NCBI RefSeq assembly: GCF_000968375.1
Contig: NZ_CP009933.1
Coordinates: 3,410,001-3,474,000 of the forward strand
From: Clostridium scatologenes
Lineage (GTDB): Bacteria; Bacillota; Clostridia; Clostridiales; Clostridiaceae
Length of the DNA stretch: 64,000 bases
Direction: 5' to 3'
Part shown: in pieces, positions 25,137 to 32,745 of the stretch
Layout of the letters: every line of letters begins with the position of its first letter
How positions within the stretch are numbered: the first letter of the stretch is position 1
Translations under genes and position numbers: made by a program
Notes under the pieces: model-generated
The model's database searches: none
What the model was told of the DNA's origin: nothing
The model's input: the letters and a program-made list of their open reading frames with translations, nothing else

Positions 25137-26030
25137 TTACTCCTGCTTAATAGCATATATTATAATTTCCCTTCCAATTTCAATTTCGCTTAAATGATCA
25201 TAAAATTTTCTCCTAGTTTCTTTAGGTATTGAAAGCTCAAAATTCATTCTTCTTTTATGTGATTCTTTACCTAAATGTGGTTCCTTGACATAGTTATCTC
25301 CCATTAAAAGAAATAACTCCATAGGAAAATCAGTTGTTTTATAAACAACATTATATCCTGTCTTTAACAACAATTTTTCCATGGACTTGAAATTGAAGTA
25401 ATTTACATGATCTGGAATACATACCCACCATTTATTTAGTTCATAAATATTATCAGCAATCTCTTGAAACACACTATAATCATTAGGAACTTTTATTCGA
25501 ATTATACCTTGCTTTTGCAACATTTTCCTACATTTCAACAAAACTTGTTCTGGATGTACTATATGTTCCAAAACATTCGTTAAATTAATACAATCAAACT
25601 TCTTATTATTGTTTTGAAAAAACATATCTAAGTCCCCATTATAAACTTGTATATCTTTTAATGTTGAAATATCAAAAGCTTCTTCACTTGGTTCTATGCC
25701 TTGTACTATATATCCATGACTTTTAAAATACTCTAACATTTCACCCGTACCGCAACCTACATCGAGTAGTTCCGGGTTATCTTTCTTTATATACTTATAA
25801 AAAACATCACAAGCATCTTCAAAATAAGTATTTTTTAACCACTCTATTTCTTGACTATTACCTTCTTCAGAATCTAATAGCTTTGCAGTACTATCTTTAT
25901 TTCCTCTTTGTTTCAATACATCATAATATCTTTTTTCATAATATATCTTTAGTTCTTCTGAAGTTGGTATTGGCTCTATCCTTTTATATCCATATTTCTC
26001 ATCACTAACAATCTTACTATTACCAAACAT
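25137..26030 (-). CDS. class I SAM-dependent methyltransferase
   Basis: A 297-residue methyltransferase. The SAM-binding motif LLDVGCGTGEMLEYF lies near residue 95, followed by VQGIEPSEEAFD and INLTNVLEHI, as in sugar and glycan methyltransferases (Methyltransf_23 type). ATG 26030 is chosen over the GTG at 26039 because AGGGTG lies 6 bases before it. It is the only one of three methyltransferases in the cluster that is intact. It probably methylates the sugar or its substituent; substrate unknown. Confidence 0.8.
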   Translation of the reverse strand: MFGNSKIVSDEKYGYKRIEPIPTSEELKIYYEKRYYDVLKQRGNKDSTAKLLDSEEGNSQEIEWLKNTYFEDACDVFYKYIKKDNPELLDVGCGTGEMLEYFKSHGYIVQGIEPSEEAFDISTLKDIQVYNGDLDMFFQNNNKKFDCINLTNVLEHIVHPEQVLLKCRKMLQKQGIIRIKVPNDYSVFQEIADNIYELNKWWVCIPDHVNYFNFKSMEKLLLKTGYNVVYKTTDFPMELFLLMGDNYVKEPHLGKESHKRRMNFELSIPKETRRKFYDHLSEIEIGREIIIYAIKQE

Positions 26031-26035
26031 ATAAA

Positions 26036-27331
26036 TCACCCTAAAACAATTTTTAATCGTTCTCCTTCCATAAATGATGCTGGACTTCCAGACTCTATAG
26101 CCCTCTTATAAACTTTCATTGCATCTTCAAAAACATTTAAAGTTAAATTTATATCTTCATCTGTATGTGTGTAACAAGGAAATACACACCATCCAAGTAA
26201 TACTCCTCTTTTTACACATTCCTGCATAAAAATAGAATTATAAAGCCAATCTCTATTTCCTTTAGCATCCCTATAATCAAATGCCATTCTACAATGATAT
26301 CCTTCTAATTTTATATTAACACCAATTCTTTCAGCCATGGAGTTTGTTTCCTCTTTAATCCTTTTGCCTAAACTCCAAATTTTTTCTGTTACATTCTTAT
26401 TTTTAAGCTCATTCATAACTGAAATACCTGCTGCAAGAGATAAAGTTTCACCACCAAAAGTAGTAGAAATAAATATTTTTCTATCCACAGCGTCCATTAT
26501 TTCTTTCTTACCTGCTATAATAGAAAGAGGCATACCATTAGCAGCTGCCTTTCCAAAAGTAGCTAAATCTGGTGTAACACCAAAATACTTTTGCGCACCA
26601 CCTATACTAAATCTAAATCCATCTACAACCTCATCAAATATTAATAATGCTCCATTTTCATGACATAGCTGAACCATATTTTCCAAAAAGTTATTTTTAG
26701 GTGCATCAAGTATGACAGGTTCAGTGATCACTGCTGCAATTTCACCTTTATATTTTTCAAAGAGCTTCTGTAATTCATCAAAGTCGTTATATTCAAATTT
26801 ATGCACATACTGTTTTAATTCTGAAAGTATACCTCCTTGTCTTACACTTTCACCTGCTGCTGTCCATTCATGCCAGCCATGATATTCTCCACGAATTATA
26901 TGCTTTTTTCCTGTATATGCTCTTGCTATTCTAACGGCACCTTCAGTTGCAGACGATCCTGTTTTCAAAAATCTAACCTTTTCTGCGCAAGGTATATTCT
27001 CTATACAAAACTCTGCATATTCTACCTCTGGTGGGCTTACAAGTGAGAATCCCATACCTTTTTTTATTTGATCTATAACAGCTCTATCTACTGGGTCATA
27101 AGCGTATCCAAGAAGTATAGGTCCAAGACCCATATCATAATCTATATACTCATTGCCATCAGGATCCCATACATGAGCATTCTTACCTCTTTCAATATAA
27201 ATAGGTGATACTCCTTTTATATGAGTTTCAGGTCCTTTACTATAAAGCTGTGTGCCTGATAATATAGTATTACATGCTCTATTCCAATATTCGCTTGATT
27301 TATCTAATTTTCTATTTAATATTTCTGCCAT
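26036..27331 (-). CDS. class III PLP aminotransferase, glutamate-1-semialdehyde-aminomutase-like
   Basis: A 431-residue fold-type I PLP enzyme. VWDPDGNEYIDYDMGLGPILLG, KTGSSATEGAVRIAR, YHGWHEW and LIFDEVVDGFR are class III signatures; the PLP lysine is in TFGKAAANG. The closest named family is HemL, but no other haem genes are present. In this cluster it probably replaces the usual DegT-type PseC, or makes an amino donor for the sugar. That role is inference from position. GAGGAG precedes the ATG, and its stop overlaps the next gene's alternative GTG start. Confidence 0.8.
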   Translation of the reverse strand: MAEILNRKLDKSSEYWNRACNTILSGTQLYSKGPETHIKGVSPIYIERGKNAHVWDPDGNEYIDYDMGLGPILLGYAYDPVDRAVIDQIKKGMGFSLVSPPEVEYAEFCIENIPCAEKVRFLKTGSSATEGAVRIARAYTGKKHIIRGEYHGWHEWTAAGESVRQGGILSELKQYVHKFEYNDFDELQKLFEKYKGEIAAVITEPVILDAPKNNFLENMVQLCHENGALLIFDEVVDGFRFSIGGAQKYFGVTPDLATFGKAAANGMPLSIIAGKKEIMDAVDRKIFISTTFGGETLSLAAGISVMNELKNKNVTEKIWSLGKRIKEETNSMAERIGVNIKLEGYHCRMAFDYRDAKGNRDWLYNSIFMQECVKRGVLLGWCVFPCYTHTDEDINLTLNVFEDAMKVYKRAIESGSPASFMEGERLKIVLG

Positions 27332-27371
27332 CTAAACCATCTCCTCATTTAGCAAAAATTTATTTTCAAAT

Positions 27372-28022
27372 CTATATATCTTCTTCAAAAATGTAAGCTT
27401 CGTCTCTATTTTTATATAATAAAACCGAAGAAACTCTTTCTCCTGAGTCCTCAGAAAATAGTTCACTACTATGTGAAAAAGAATATTTGTCTACCAGTAC
27501 ATAGTCGGGAATTGATAAAAATATATTGCTATAATTCATCTTATAACTAAACAACCCGTTAACATATCTATAAGGTCTTTCCCTTGGATATTTAGGATCA
27601 AAATCCGTGATACCTATATATCAACCATTTTTAAGTACTCTGTCTGCTTCACATATAGTCTTTAACAAAAATTTTCTATCTACTAAATACAAGCAGAATC
27701 CAAATATAACAAAGTCAAAACATTCGTCTTCAAACTCTAACTTATCTGAAGTTCCAACTTTTAAATTTAGGTTAGTATATTTTTCTTTTCCCTCTTCTAC
27801 TGCATCTTTGGAAGGATCTATACCATAACATTTGCAATTATAGTATTGTTGAAAATAATCTAAATCATGTCCACATGAACATCCTATTTCTAGTATCTTA
27901 AATCCAGGCTTTATATATATTTTATAAAACTCATAAGGTTTAGGCACTCCATTTAAACATTCTTTATTTCTCTCAAACCACTTGTCCCCCTCTGATTTTA
28001 AAAATACCTCTTTTTGTTCCAT
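27372..28022 (-). pseudogene. SAM-dependent methyltransferase broken by one nonsense codon
   Basis: Read through, this is a 216-residue methyltransferase. ILEIGCSCGHDLDYF is the SAM-binding motif, then CYGIDPSKDAVEEG and FDFVIFGFCLYLV. Codon 134 is TGA (27621-27623) in RVLKNG-stop-YIGITDFDP, all in one frame; relatives have Gly there (RVLKNGGY), so a single GGA-to-TGA change explains it. The 82 codons after it stay open to 27372 and remain gene-like (YPRERPYRYVNGLFSYK). No frameshift is needed. The truncated product lacks the C-terminal strands. It lies between the SpsF-like and aminotransferase genes. Confidence 0.85.
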
Positions 28023-28047
28023 AAATTAATCTACTTAAACATAGAAA

Positions 28048-28809
28048 TTAAAATTTTACTATTTTATCATTTTTTAATGATTTTTCGTAACCTTCATTTA
28101 TTCCATACTGTTCATTTAATTTTAAAAGTTCGACATTATTTCTTAGGAATTCAACAGTTTCATCTAAACTAAAATCTACCTTACCTATTCCTTCATATAT
28201 AGCTTGAATTAGCTTATAATCCTCTATACAATCTAATGTTAATCTATAAATTGGGTATTTTTTATCTGCATAGACATTAAACTTTCTATATTTTTCATTT
28301 TTCTTTATATAAGGAGTTACATGTTCTCTCTCAGAAGATAAATTAGCATTTTTCCAAGCTTCCTCCAATGTCTTAAAAGAAAACACCTCAACATCTAATC
28401 CATCCGGATAAGTATATTCTGATAAAGTATTAGAAACATAATCATAGTTTCCTTGTAAATAAGTATCTATAGATTTATCAATCACCCTTGCATCATGCAA
28501 AGGACAATCTGCTGTAATTCTAACTACAGTATCACACTTAAATTCTTTTGAACACTTATAGTATCTATCAAGCACATCCTCACTAGAACCTCTAAAAACT
28601 TCAATATTATTTTCAATACAATAATCGTATATTTCATCATCTTCTTTGTTTATTGTAGTCGCGACTATTACTTTTGAAACATACTTTGACTTTTTAACTC
28701 TATTAACCACATGCCATAAAATTGGTTTATGAAAAATCTCTTTCAACACTTTCCTATAAAATCTTGAAGAACTCACTCTAGCCTGAACTATTACATAAAT
28801 ACCATTCAT
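28048..28809 (-). CDS. SpsF-like nucleotidyltransferase (putative CMP-nonulosonate synthetase)
   Basis: A 253-residue GT-A-fold nucleotidyltransferase of the SpsF/CMP-KDO-synthetase family. IVQARVSSSRFYRKVL holds the nucleotide-binding basic motif; TVVRITADCPLHD is the metal-binding segment. No canonical PseF is present, so this enzyme is the best candidate for activating the nonulosonic acid with CTP. ATG 28809 has AGGTG 6 bases upstream; ATG 28812 and GTG 28818 are alternatives. It overlaps or abuts the preceding small gene. Confidence 0.8.
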   Translation of the reverse strand: MNGIYVIVQARVSSSRFYRKVLKEIFHKPILWHVVNRVKKSKYVSKVIVATTINKEDDEIYDYCIENNIEVFRGSSEDVLDRYYKCSKEFKCDTVVRITADCPLHDARVIDKSIDTYLQGNYDYVSNTLSEYTYPDGLDVEVFSFKTLEEAWKNANLSSEREHVTPYIKKNEKYRKFNVYADKKYPIYRLTLDCIEDYKLIQAIYEGIGKVDFSLDETVEFLRNNVELLKLNEQYGINEGYEKSLKNDKIVKF

Positions 28810-28814
28810 CATAC

Positions 28815-29129
28815 TCACCTACATTTATTTTTTAAATCACATTTTATAAGTACAGTTTTTAATTCATATTTTAACAAGTCTGCTACTAACATATAATCTT
28901 TTGATTTTAAAGCCTTTTCGATTTCCACAAACAAATCATAAAACATGCTTACTTGAAAACTATTGTCTATACTTGATAAACCATTTATTATATAATCAGT
29001 ATCTTTAAAAATTATATCTAAACCCTTCATCCCATCTTTTATATGATTTGTTATTAACTCTCCCCAACAAATATCTATATTGTTTGTTGTTTCAATAATC
29101 TTATTCATTAATTGTTCATCAATATTCAT
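28815..29129 (-). CDS. 104-residue protein of unknown function in the Maf operon
   Basis: No family is recognised. The product is acidic, helical and soluble (IDICWGELITNHIKDG, then MFYDLFVEIEKALKSKDY). The ATG overlaps the end of the Maf gene and GAGG lies 9 bases upstream, so the two are translationally coupled; its stop overlaps the start region of the SpsF-like gene. Coupling to Maf suggests a helper for flagellin glycosylation, by context only. Confidence 0.65.
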   Translation of the reverse strand: MNIDEQLMNKIIETTNNIDICWGELITNHIKDGMKGLDIIFKDTDYIINGLSSIDNSFQVSMFYDLFVEIEKALKSKDYMLVADLLKYELKTVLIKCDLKNKCR

Positions 29130-30897
29130 TTACTTCAACCTCAAGTATCTCATATTTATATGCATTTTCCATTATTAAAAGTTTATCCAATGCATAAGAA
29201 TATAAATTTAAAGATTTTTCTATCTCATCTTGATTAGCATACACATATTCCACATTTTCTACAGAATCTTTTATAACATACTTATATAATCCAATTCCAT
29301 CAAGCTTCTTTTTTACATCATTTAAATACTTTAATTTGTATCTCCTTGATTCACTACTTTCAATAGTTTTTATAACTTCTTTAAGTATTTGTATGCTATT
29401 TCTTATATCCACTATCACATTCTCTACAAATTGATCTATTAATTCATTATCTACTTCTTTTATGTGTTCTTTATAACAATTATTGATTATCTCATCTATA
29501 TTGTAAGTCTGGCTATTAGAAAGTTCATTATCCACATATTCATTAAAATCTATATTATAAGCCCCATCAATGTTTAATCCAATAGAGTTTCCATTTAAAA
29601 ATTTTACCTGTGGATTTAATTTTATACAAAATTCTATAGATTGTTTCATTGATACAAAAGATGGTATAGTATACACATCATCTCCCTTAACATTCTTAAC
29701 TTTTAAATATCCATCTTGTTTAAATTTTTCTGTCATATCTTCATAATTTTGGGCACCTTCTGCATAATTTTTCCCATTACTATAACAAAAATCTTGTCCT
29801 AAAAGTATTATTGGATTACAACCTAATTGGGCTAGATTATATGCCATAACATTTGCCACAGATGCTCCACTAAACATATTATAACATTTCCATCCTAAAC
29901 CCTGATGAATAAAATAATCCATATATACTGTATTCATTAGAAACTTGTTTCTTTTAAAAAAACTTGGTACTGAATGACACACCATACTAGAGTAAAACAA
30001 AGCTGAATTTTTATTTTCTACTAAATTGCTAAATAGAATTTCTTCATCGCTCCACACATCTATTCCACCTAATATATGTCCTCTAATTTTATTTTTTTCT
30101 AAAACATTTACTCCCGTTCCTACTGGTACAATAATAGCCTTATCTCCAACTTTCTTAAGGTGATCTAGATTATAATTTAATGATGGTCCTGCTCCTACTA
30201 TTATTGCGGGAATATTATTGAATTTAGAATGCAATTTGGATATGGGGCTAGTTTCCTTTAAATATTTTAAATTTATTATATGACTCTGAAACCACGCTCT
30301 ATGAGAAGATGTATAAGTATTAATGTTAACTCTATAGATATTCAAAAGTTCCTTTATACTCTTCATTAACTTTTCAATTAAATCACTATATAAAATTTCA
30401 TAAGCTGGTAATGCTACAAGTTTAATCTTTAACTTTTTATCATTTTCAACTAAACTATTAAAAAATTGTGCTATTTTTTCATGCCTATCATCTTGAATAA
30501 AATAAATATTATTATTATTATTAAAAACATTTTTTATGTTAATATTTTGCATAGCAACTTTGAAAATTTCACTATCTGGTTCAATAATAAAACATCTTTT
30601 ACCATTACTTTTAGCTACTATATCTTTAGTTTCGTAACCAAGTCCCATACCCATTATAAATATGATATCTGGATCATCCTTTAAGGCATACTCACATATA
30701 AACTTAGATTGTTCCTTAGTATTATATCTGCTATGTATTGATATATAACCATCATCAACTTTTTTTACTAAAGTATTACTGCTATCTTTTGCCTTTATTA
30801 TTTCTACATTTTTTACTTCTAAATTTAAAATCTTATTATAAAGACTTAAATTGATGTTTTTTAGATATTTCATGTTCCTTGCATAAATATTATTCAT
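29119..30897 (-). CDS. Maf-type flagellin glycosyltransferase (DUF115 / MptE-like)
   Basis: A 592-residue motility-associated factor. DPDIIFIMGMGLGYETKD and FIIEPDSEIF form the N-terminal domain; AIIVGAGPSLNYNLDHLKK opens the MAF_flag10/DUF115 core; LLGQDFCYSNGKNYAEGA is the conserved later motif. Maf proteins attach pseudaminic or legionaminic acid to Ser/Thr of flagellin in the cytoplasm. The ATG at 30897 is preceded by AAAGGG 9 bases upstream; the ATG at 30915 lies next to the flagellin terminator. First gene of the glycosylation operon, directly after flagellin. Confidence 0.85.
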   Translation of the reverse strand: MNNIYARNMKYLKNINLSLYNKILNLEVKNVEIIKAKDSSNTLVKKVDDGYISIHSRYNTKEQSKFICEYALKDDPDIIFIMGMGLGYETKDIVAKSNGKRCFIIEPDSEIFKVAMQNINIKNVFNNNNNIYFIQDDRHEKIAQFFNSLVENDKKLKIKLVALPAYEILYSDLIEKLMKSIKELLNIYRVNINTYTSSHRAWFQSHIINLKYLKETSPISKLHSKFNNIPAIIVGAGPSLNYNLDHLKKVGDKAIIVPVGTGVNVLEKNKIRGHILGGIDVWSDEEILFSNLVENKNSALFYSSMVCHSVPSFFKRNKFLMNTVYMDYFIHQGLGWKCYNMFSGASVANVMAYNLAQLGCNPIILLGQDFCYSNGKNYAEGAQNYEDMTEKFKQDGYLKVKNVKGDDVYTIPSFVSMKQSIEFCIKLNPQVKFLNGNSIGLNIDGAYNIDFNEYVDNELSNSQTYNIDEIINNCYKEHIKEVDNELIDQFVENVIVDIRNSIQILKEVIKTIESSESRRYKLKYLNDVKKKLDGIGLYKYVIKDSVENVEYVYANQDEIEKSLNLYSYALDKLLIMENAYKYEILEVEVNEY

Positions 30898-30921
30898 AGA
30901 CAATAACCCTTTCATTTTATT

Positions 30922-30949
30922 AAAAAAGCCAGCTAAAAGCTGGCTTTTT
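30922..30949 (-). terminator. rho-independent terminator of flagellin
   Basis: The stem AAAAAGCCAGC / GCTGGCTTTTT with a short loop is followed by T residues on the minus strand, 3 bases after the flagellin stop. The Maf gene starts only about 25 bases further on. Confidence 0.85.
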
Positions 30950-30951
30950 AA

Positions 30952-32163
30952 TTATCTTAATAATTGTAATACTTGTTCTGGCTGTGATTTTGCTTGTGCA
31001 AGCATAGATTGAGCAGCTTGTGTAAGAATATTCTTCTTTGAGTATTCCATCATTTCATTAGCCATATCTACATCTCTAATTCTTGATTCTGATGCTTGTA
31101 AGTTTTCGCTTGCTGTTCCTAAGTTATTAATTGTATGTTCTAATCTGTTTTGGAAAGCACCAAGTTTTGATCTTTGAGCTGATACTTTTTCTATAGCATT
31201 TTGTATTGTTGATATAGCAGAGTTTGCAGCGTATTTATCATTAACTTTAATAGTGTTTCCACTAGCATCTTTTATTCCTAAAGCATTTGCTCTCATATCA
31301 TCTATACCAATTTGCATTGTTTGGCCTGAATTAGCACCTATTTGAGCTGTTATAGCATTAGATGTATCGGTTGCTGCATCTACATGCTTATTAAATACTA
31401 ATGTAAAGCTTTCTCCAACCTTCATGTTTCCTAAATCAGTGGCATTAAATTTAACAGCATCTGATGCTATTAATCCTGTTGCTAAAGTAAATGCAGCTGC
31501 GCCAGTTGCTTCTGTAAACTTAGAAGTTATATCATTTCCAAGATTGTCAATTACTTTGTAAGTATTAGTTACTGTACCTGAAGCACCTGTAACTGAATTA
31601 GTTTTTGTTACAGATACAGCACCATTTATAGCTCCACTATTTTGTACAGAAGCTAAACCTGCTGTATCTGCTGCAATAGTTTGCTTTATTGAACTATTGT
31701 TGTTAACTGTATATGTTCCTTTAACTTCAGCATTAACTCCAACAACATCACCATTTAAAAGTTTCTTTGTGTTGAATTCAGTAGTATTACCTATTCTGTC
31801 AATTTCATCTGCTAATTGATTAACTTCGTCTTGTATAGCTGTTCTATCAGTTGAGTTATTAGTGTCATTTGATGATTGAACTGCTAGTTCTCTCATTCTT
31901 TGAAGAATGCTGTGAGTTTCGTTTAACGCACCTTCTGCTGTTTGAATCATTGATATGGAATCCTGTGAGTTTCTTCCTGCTTGATCAAGACCTCTGATTT
32001 GACCTCTCATTTTTTCAGAAATTGCAAGTCCTGCTGCGTCATCTCCAGCTCTGTTTATTCTCAAACCTGAACTTAATTTTTCCATTGACTTTCCAGCATT
32101 TGTTGTGTTTCCTACCATTTGTCTATGAGCATTCATAGCATTCATGTTGTGATTAATTATCAT
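30952..32163 (-). CDS. fliC: flagellin
   Basis: The 403-residue filament subunit. The N-terminal D0/D1 (MIINHNMNAMNAHRQ, SSGLRINRAGDDAAGLAISEKMRG) and C-terminal D1/D0 (AQRSKLGAFQNRLEHTINNL, ending PEQVLQLLR) are fully conserved. The middle, about 145-300, is a variable Ala/Thr/Ser-rich domain and the likely site of O-glycosylation by the Maf enzyme encoded next. AGGAGG lies 8 bases before the ATG. A sigma-28 promoter and a leader hairpin precede it; a strong terminator follows. Likely expressed far above its neighbours. Confidence 0.97.
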   Translation of the reverse strand: MIINHNMNAMNAHRQMVGNTTNAGKSMEKLSSGLRINRAGDDAAGLAISEKMRGQIRGLDQAGRNSQDSISMIQTAEGALNETHSILQRMRELAVQSSNDTNNSTDRTAIQDEVNQLADEIDRIGNTTEFNTKKLLNGDVVGVNAEVKGTYTVNNNSSIKQTIAADTAGLASVQNSGAINGAVSVTKTNSVTGASGTVTNTYKVIDNLGNDITSKFTEATGAAAFTLATGLIASDAVKFNATDLGNMKVGESFTLVFNKHVDAATDTSNAITAQIGANSGQTMQIGIDDMRANALGIKDASGNTIKVNDKYAANSAISTIQNAIEKVSAQRSKLGAFQNRLEHTINNLGTASENLQASESRIRDVDMANEMMEYSKKNILTQAAQSMLAQAKSQPEQVLQLLR

Positions 32164-32170
32164 AATAAAT

Positions 32171-32204
32171 TCCTCCTTGAAATTAAGTGGGCATCCTTGC
32201 CCGC
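32171..32204 (-). promoter_or_regulatory. predicted CsrA-binding sites in the flagellin leader
   Basis: On the minus strand the leader has a hairpin GGGCA-AGGA-TGCCC (32189-32202) whose loop presents GCAAGGATGC, close to the CsrA consensus ACARGGAUGU. Nine bases on, TTCAAGGAGG covers the ribosome site. This two-site layout is the one by which CsrA represses hag in Bacillus subtilis. csrA and fliW are encoded 4 kb away. Confidence 0.7.
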
Positions 32205-32341
32205 ATTTTTTTTATTTATTTCTTAAAGTCATTATTGACTTTAAATACTTAATTAATAAAATATATTGATTTTTGAATAAAAACAATTATAATTTTCTTG
32301 TAAACATCGATATTTACTTTTTTTTAATCCTTGTAGTAATT

Positions 32342-32368
32342 TTATCGTGATATCTTTTTATAACTTTA
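32342..32368 (-). promoter_or_regulatory. sigma-28 promoter of flagellin
   Basis: Minus strand reads TAAA-N15-CACGATAA, exact spacing, about 178 bases before the ATG, giving a long leader of roughly 170 bases. Confidence 0.75.
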
Positions 32369-32388
32369 TACTATTTTAATAAAATAAT

Positions 32389-32733
32389 TTATATTCTTTT
32401 ATTAAATATTGAGTGATTGAGAATTTTTTTATTATATACATTACTAGCATTTTTAGAACTAGCTATTTTTTCAAGTTCATTTTTCGTTTCTTCTCTTTTT
32501 TTCAACATTAAATCCAAAAGATTTTTTTCGTATATTGGTATTTGAAGTTCTTCTGCAATTTCTCGAAATTCCTCTTTGGTATAATTTAATTTAATAATTT
32601 TGTCTATAGTTTGCTGTCTCTTATCTAACAGTCCATCAAGAGAATCATAATCTTCTTTTTTAAGGCTTTCAATAAGTTTTAGAGTATCTGAATTATAAAC
32701 CTTAAGCTCTTTTTTTAACTCTAAATTATTCAT
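32389..32733 (-). CDS. fliT: FliT-like flagellar chaperone
   Basis: A 114-residue helical protein without strong motifs (SLKKEDYDSLDGLLDKRQQTID near residue 23). Size, coiled-coil pattern and position directly after fliD match FliT, the export chaperone of the cap protein. AGGTGG lies 4 bases before the ATG and 13 bases separate it from fliD. Identity rests mainly on position. Confidence 0.65.
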   Translation of the reverse strand: MNNLELKKELKVYNSDTLKLIESLKKEDYDSLDGLLDKRQQTIDKIIKLNYTKEEFREIAEELQIPIYEKNLLDLMLKKREETKNELEKIASSKNASNVYNKKILNHSIFNKRI

Positions 32734-32745
32734 ATTGCCACCTGA

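Noticed and set aside
27621..27623. TGA as a selenocysteine codon in the methyltransferase
   Set aside because: The position fits Gly (NGGY) in the family, and no clear hairpin follows the codon.
32304..32328. Alternative sigma-28 site before flagellin (TAAA...CGATGT)
   Set aside because: Spacing and -10 are poor, while the site at 32342-32368 matches with exact spacing.
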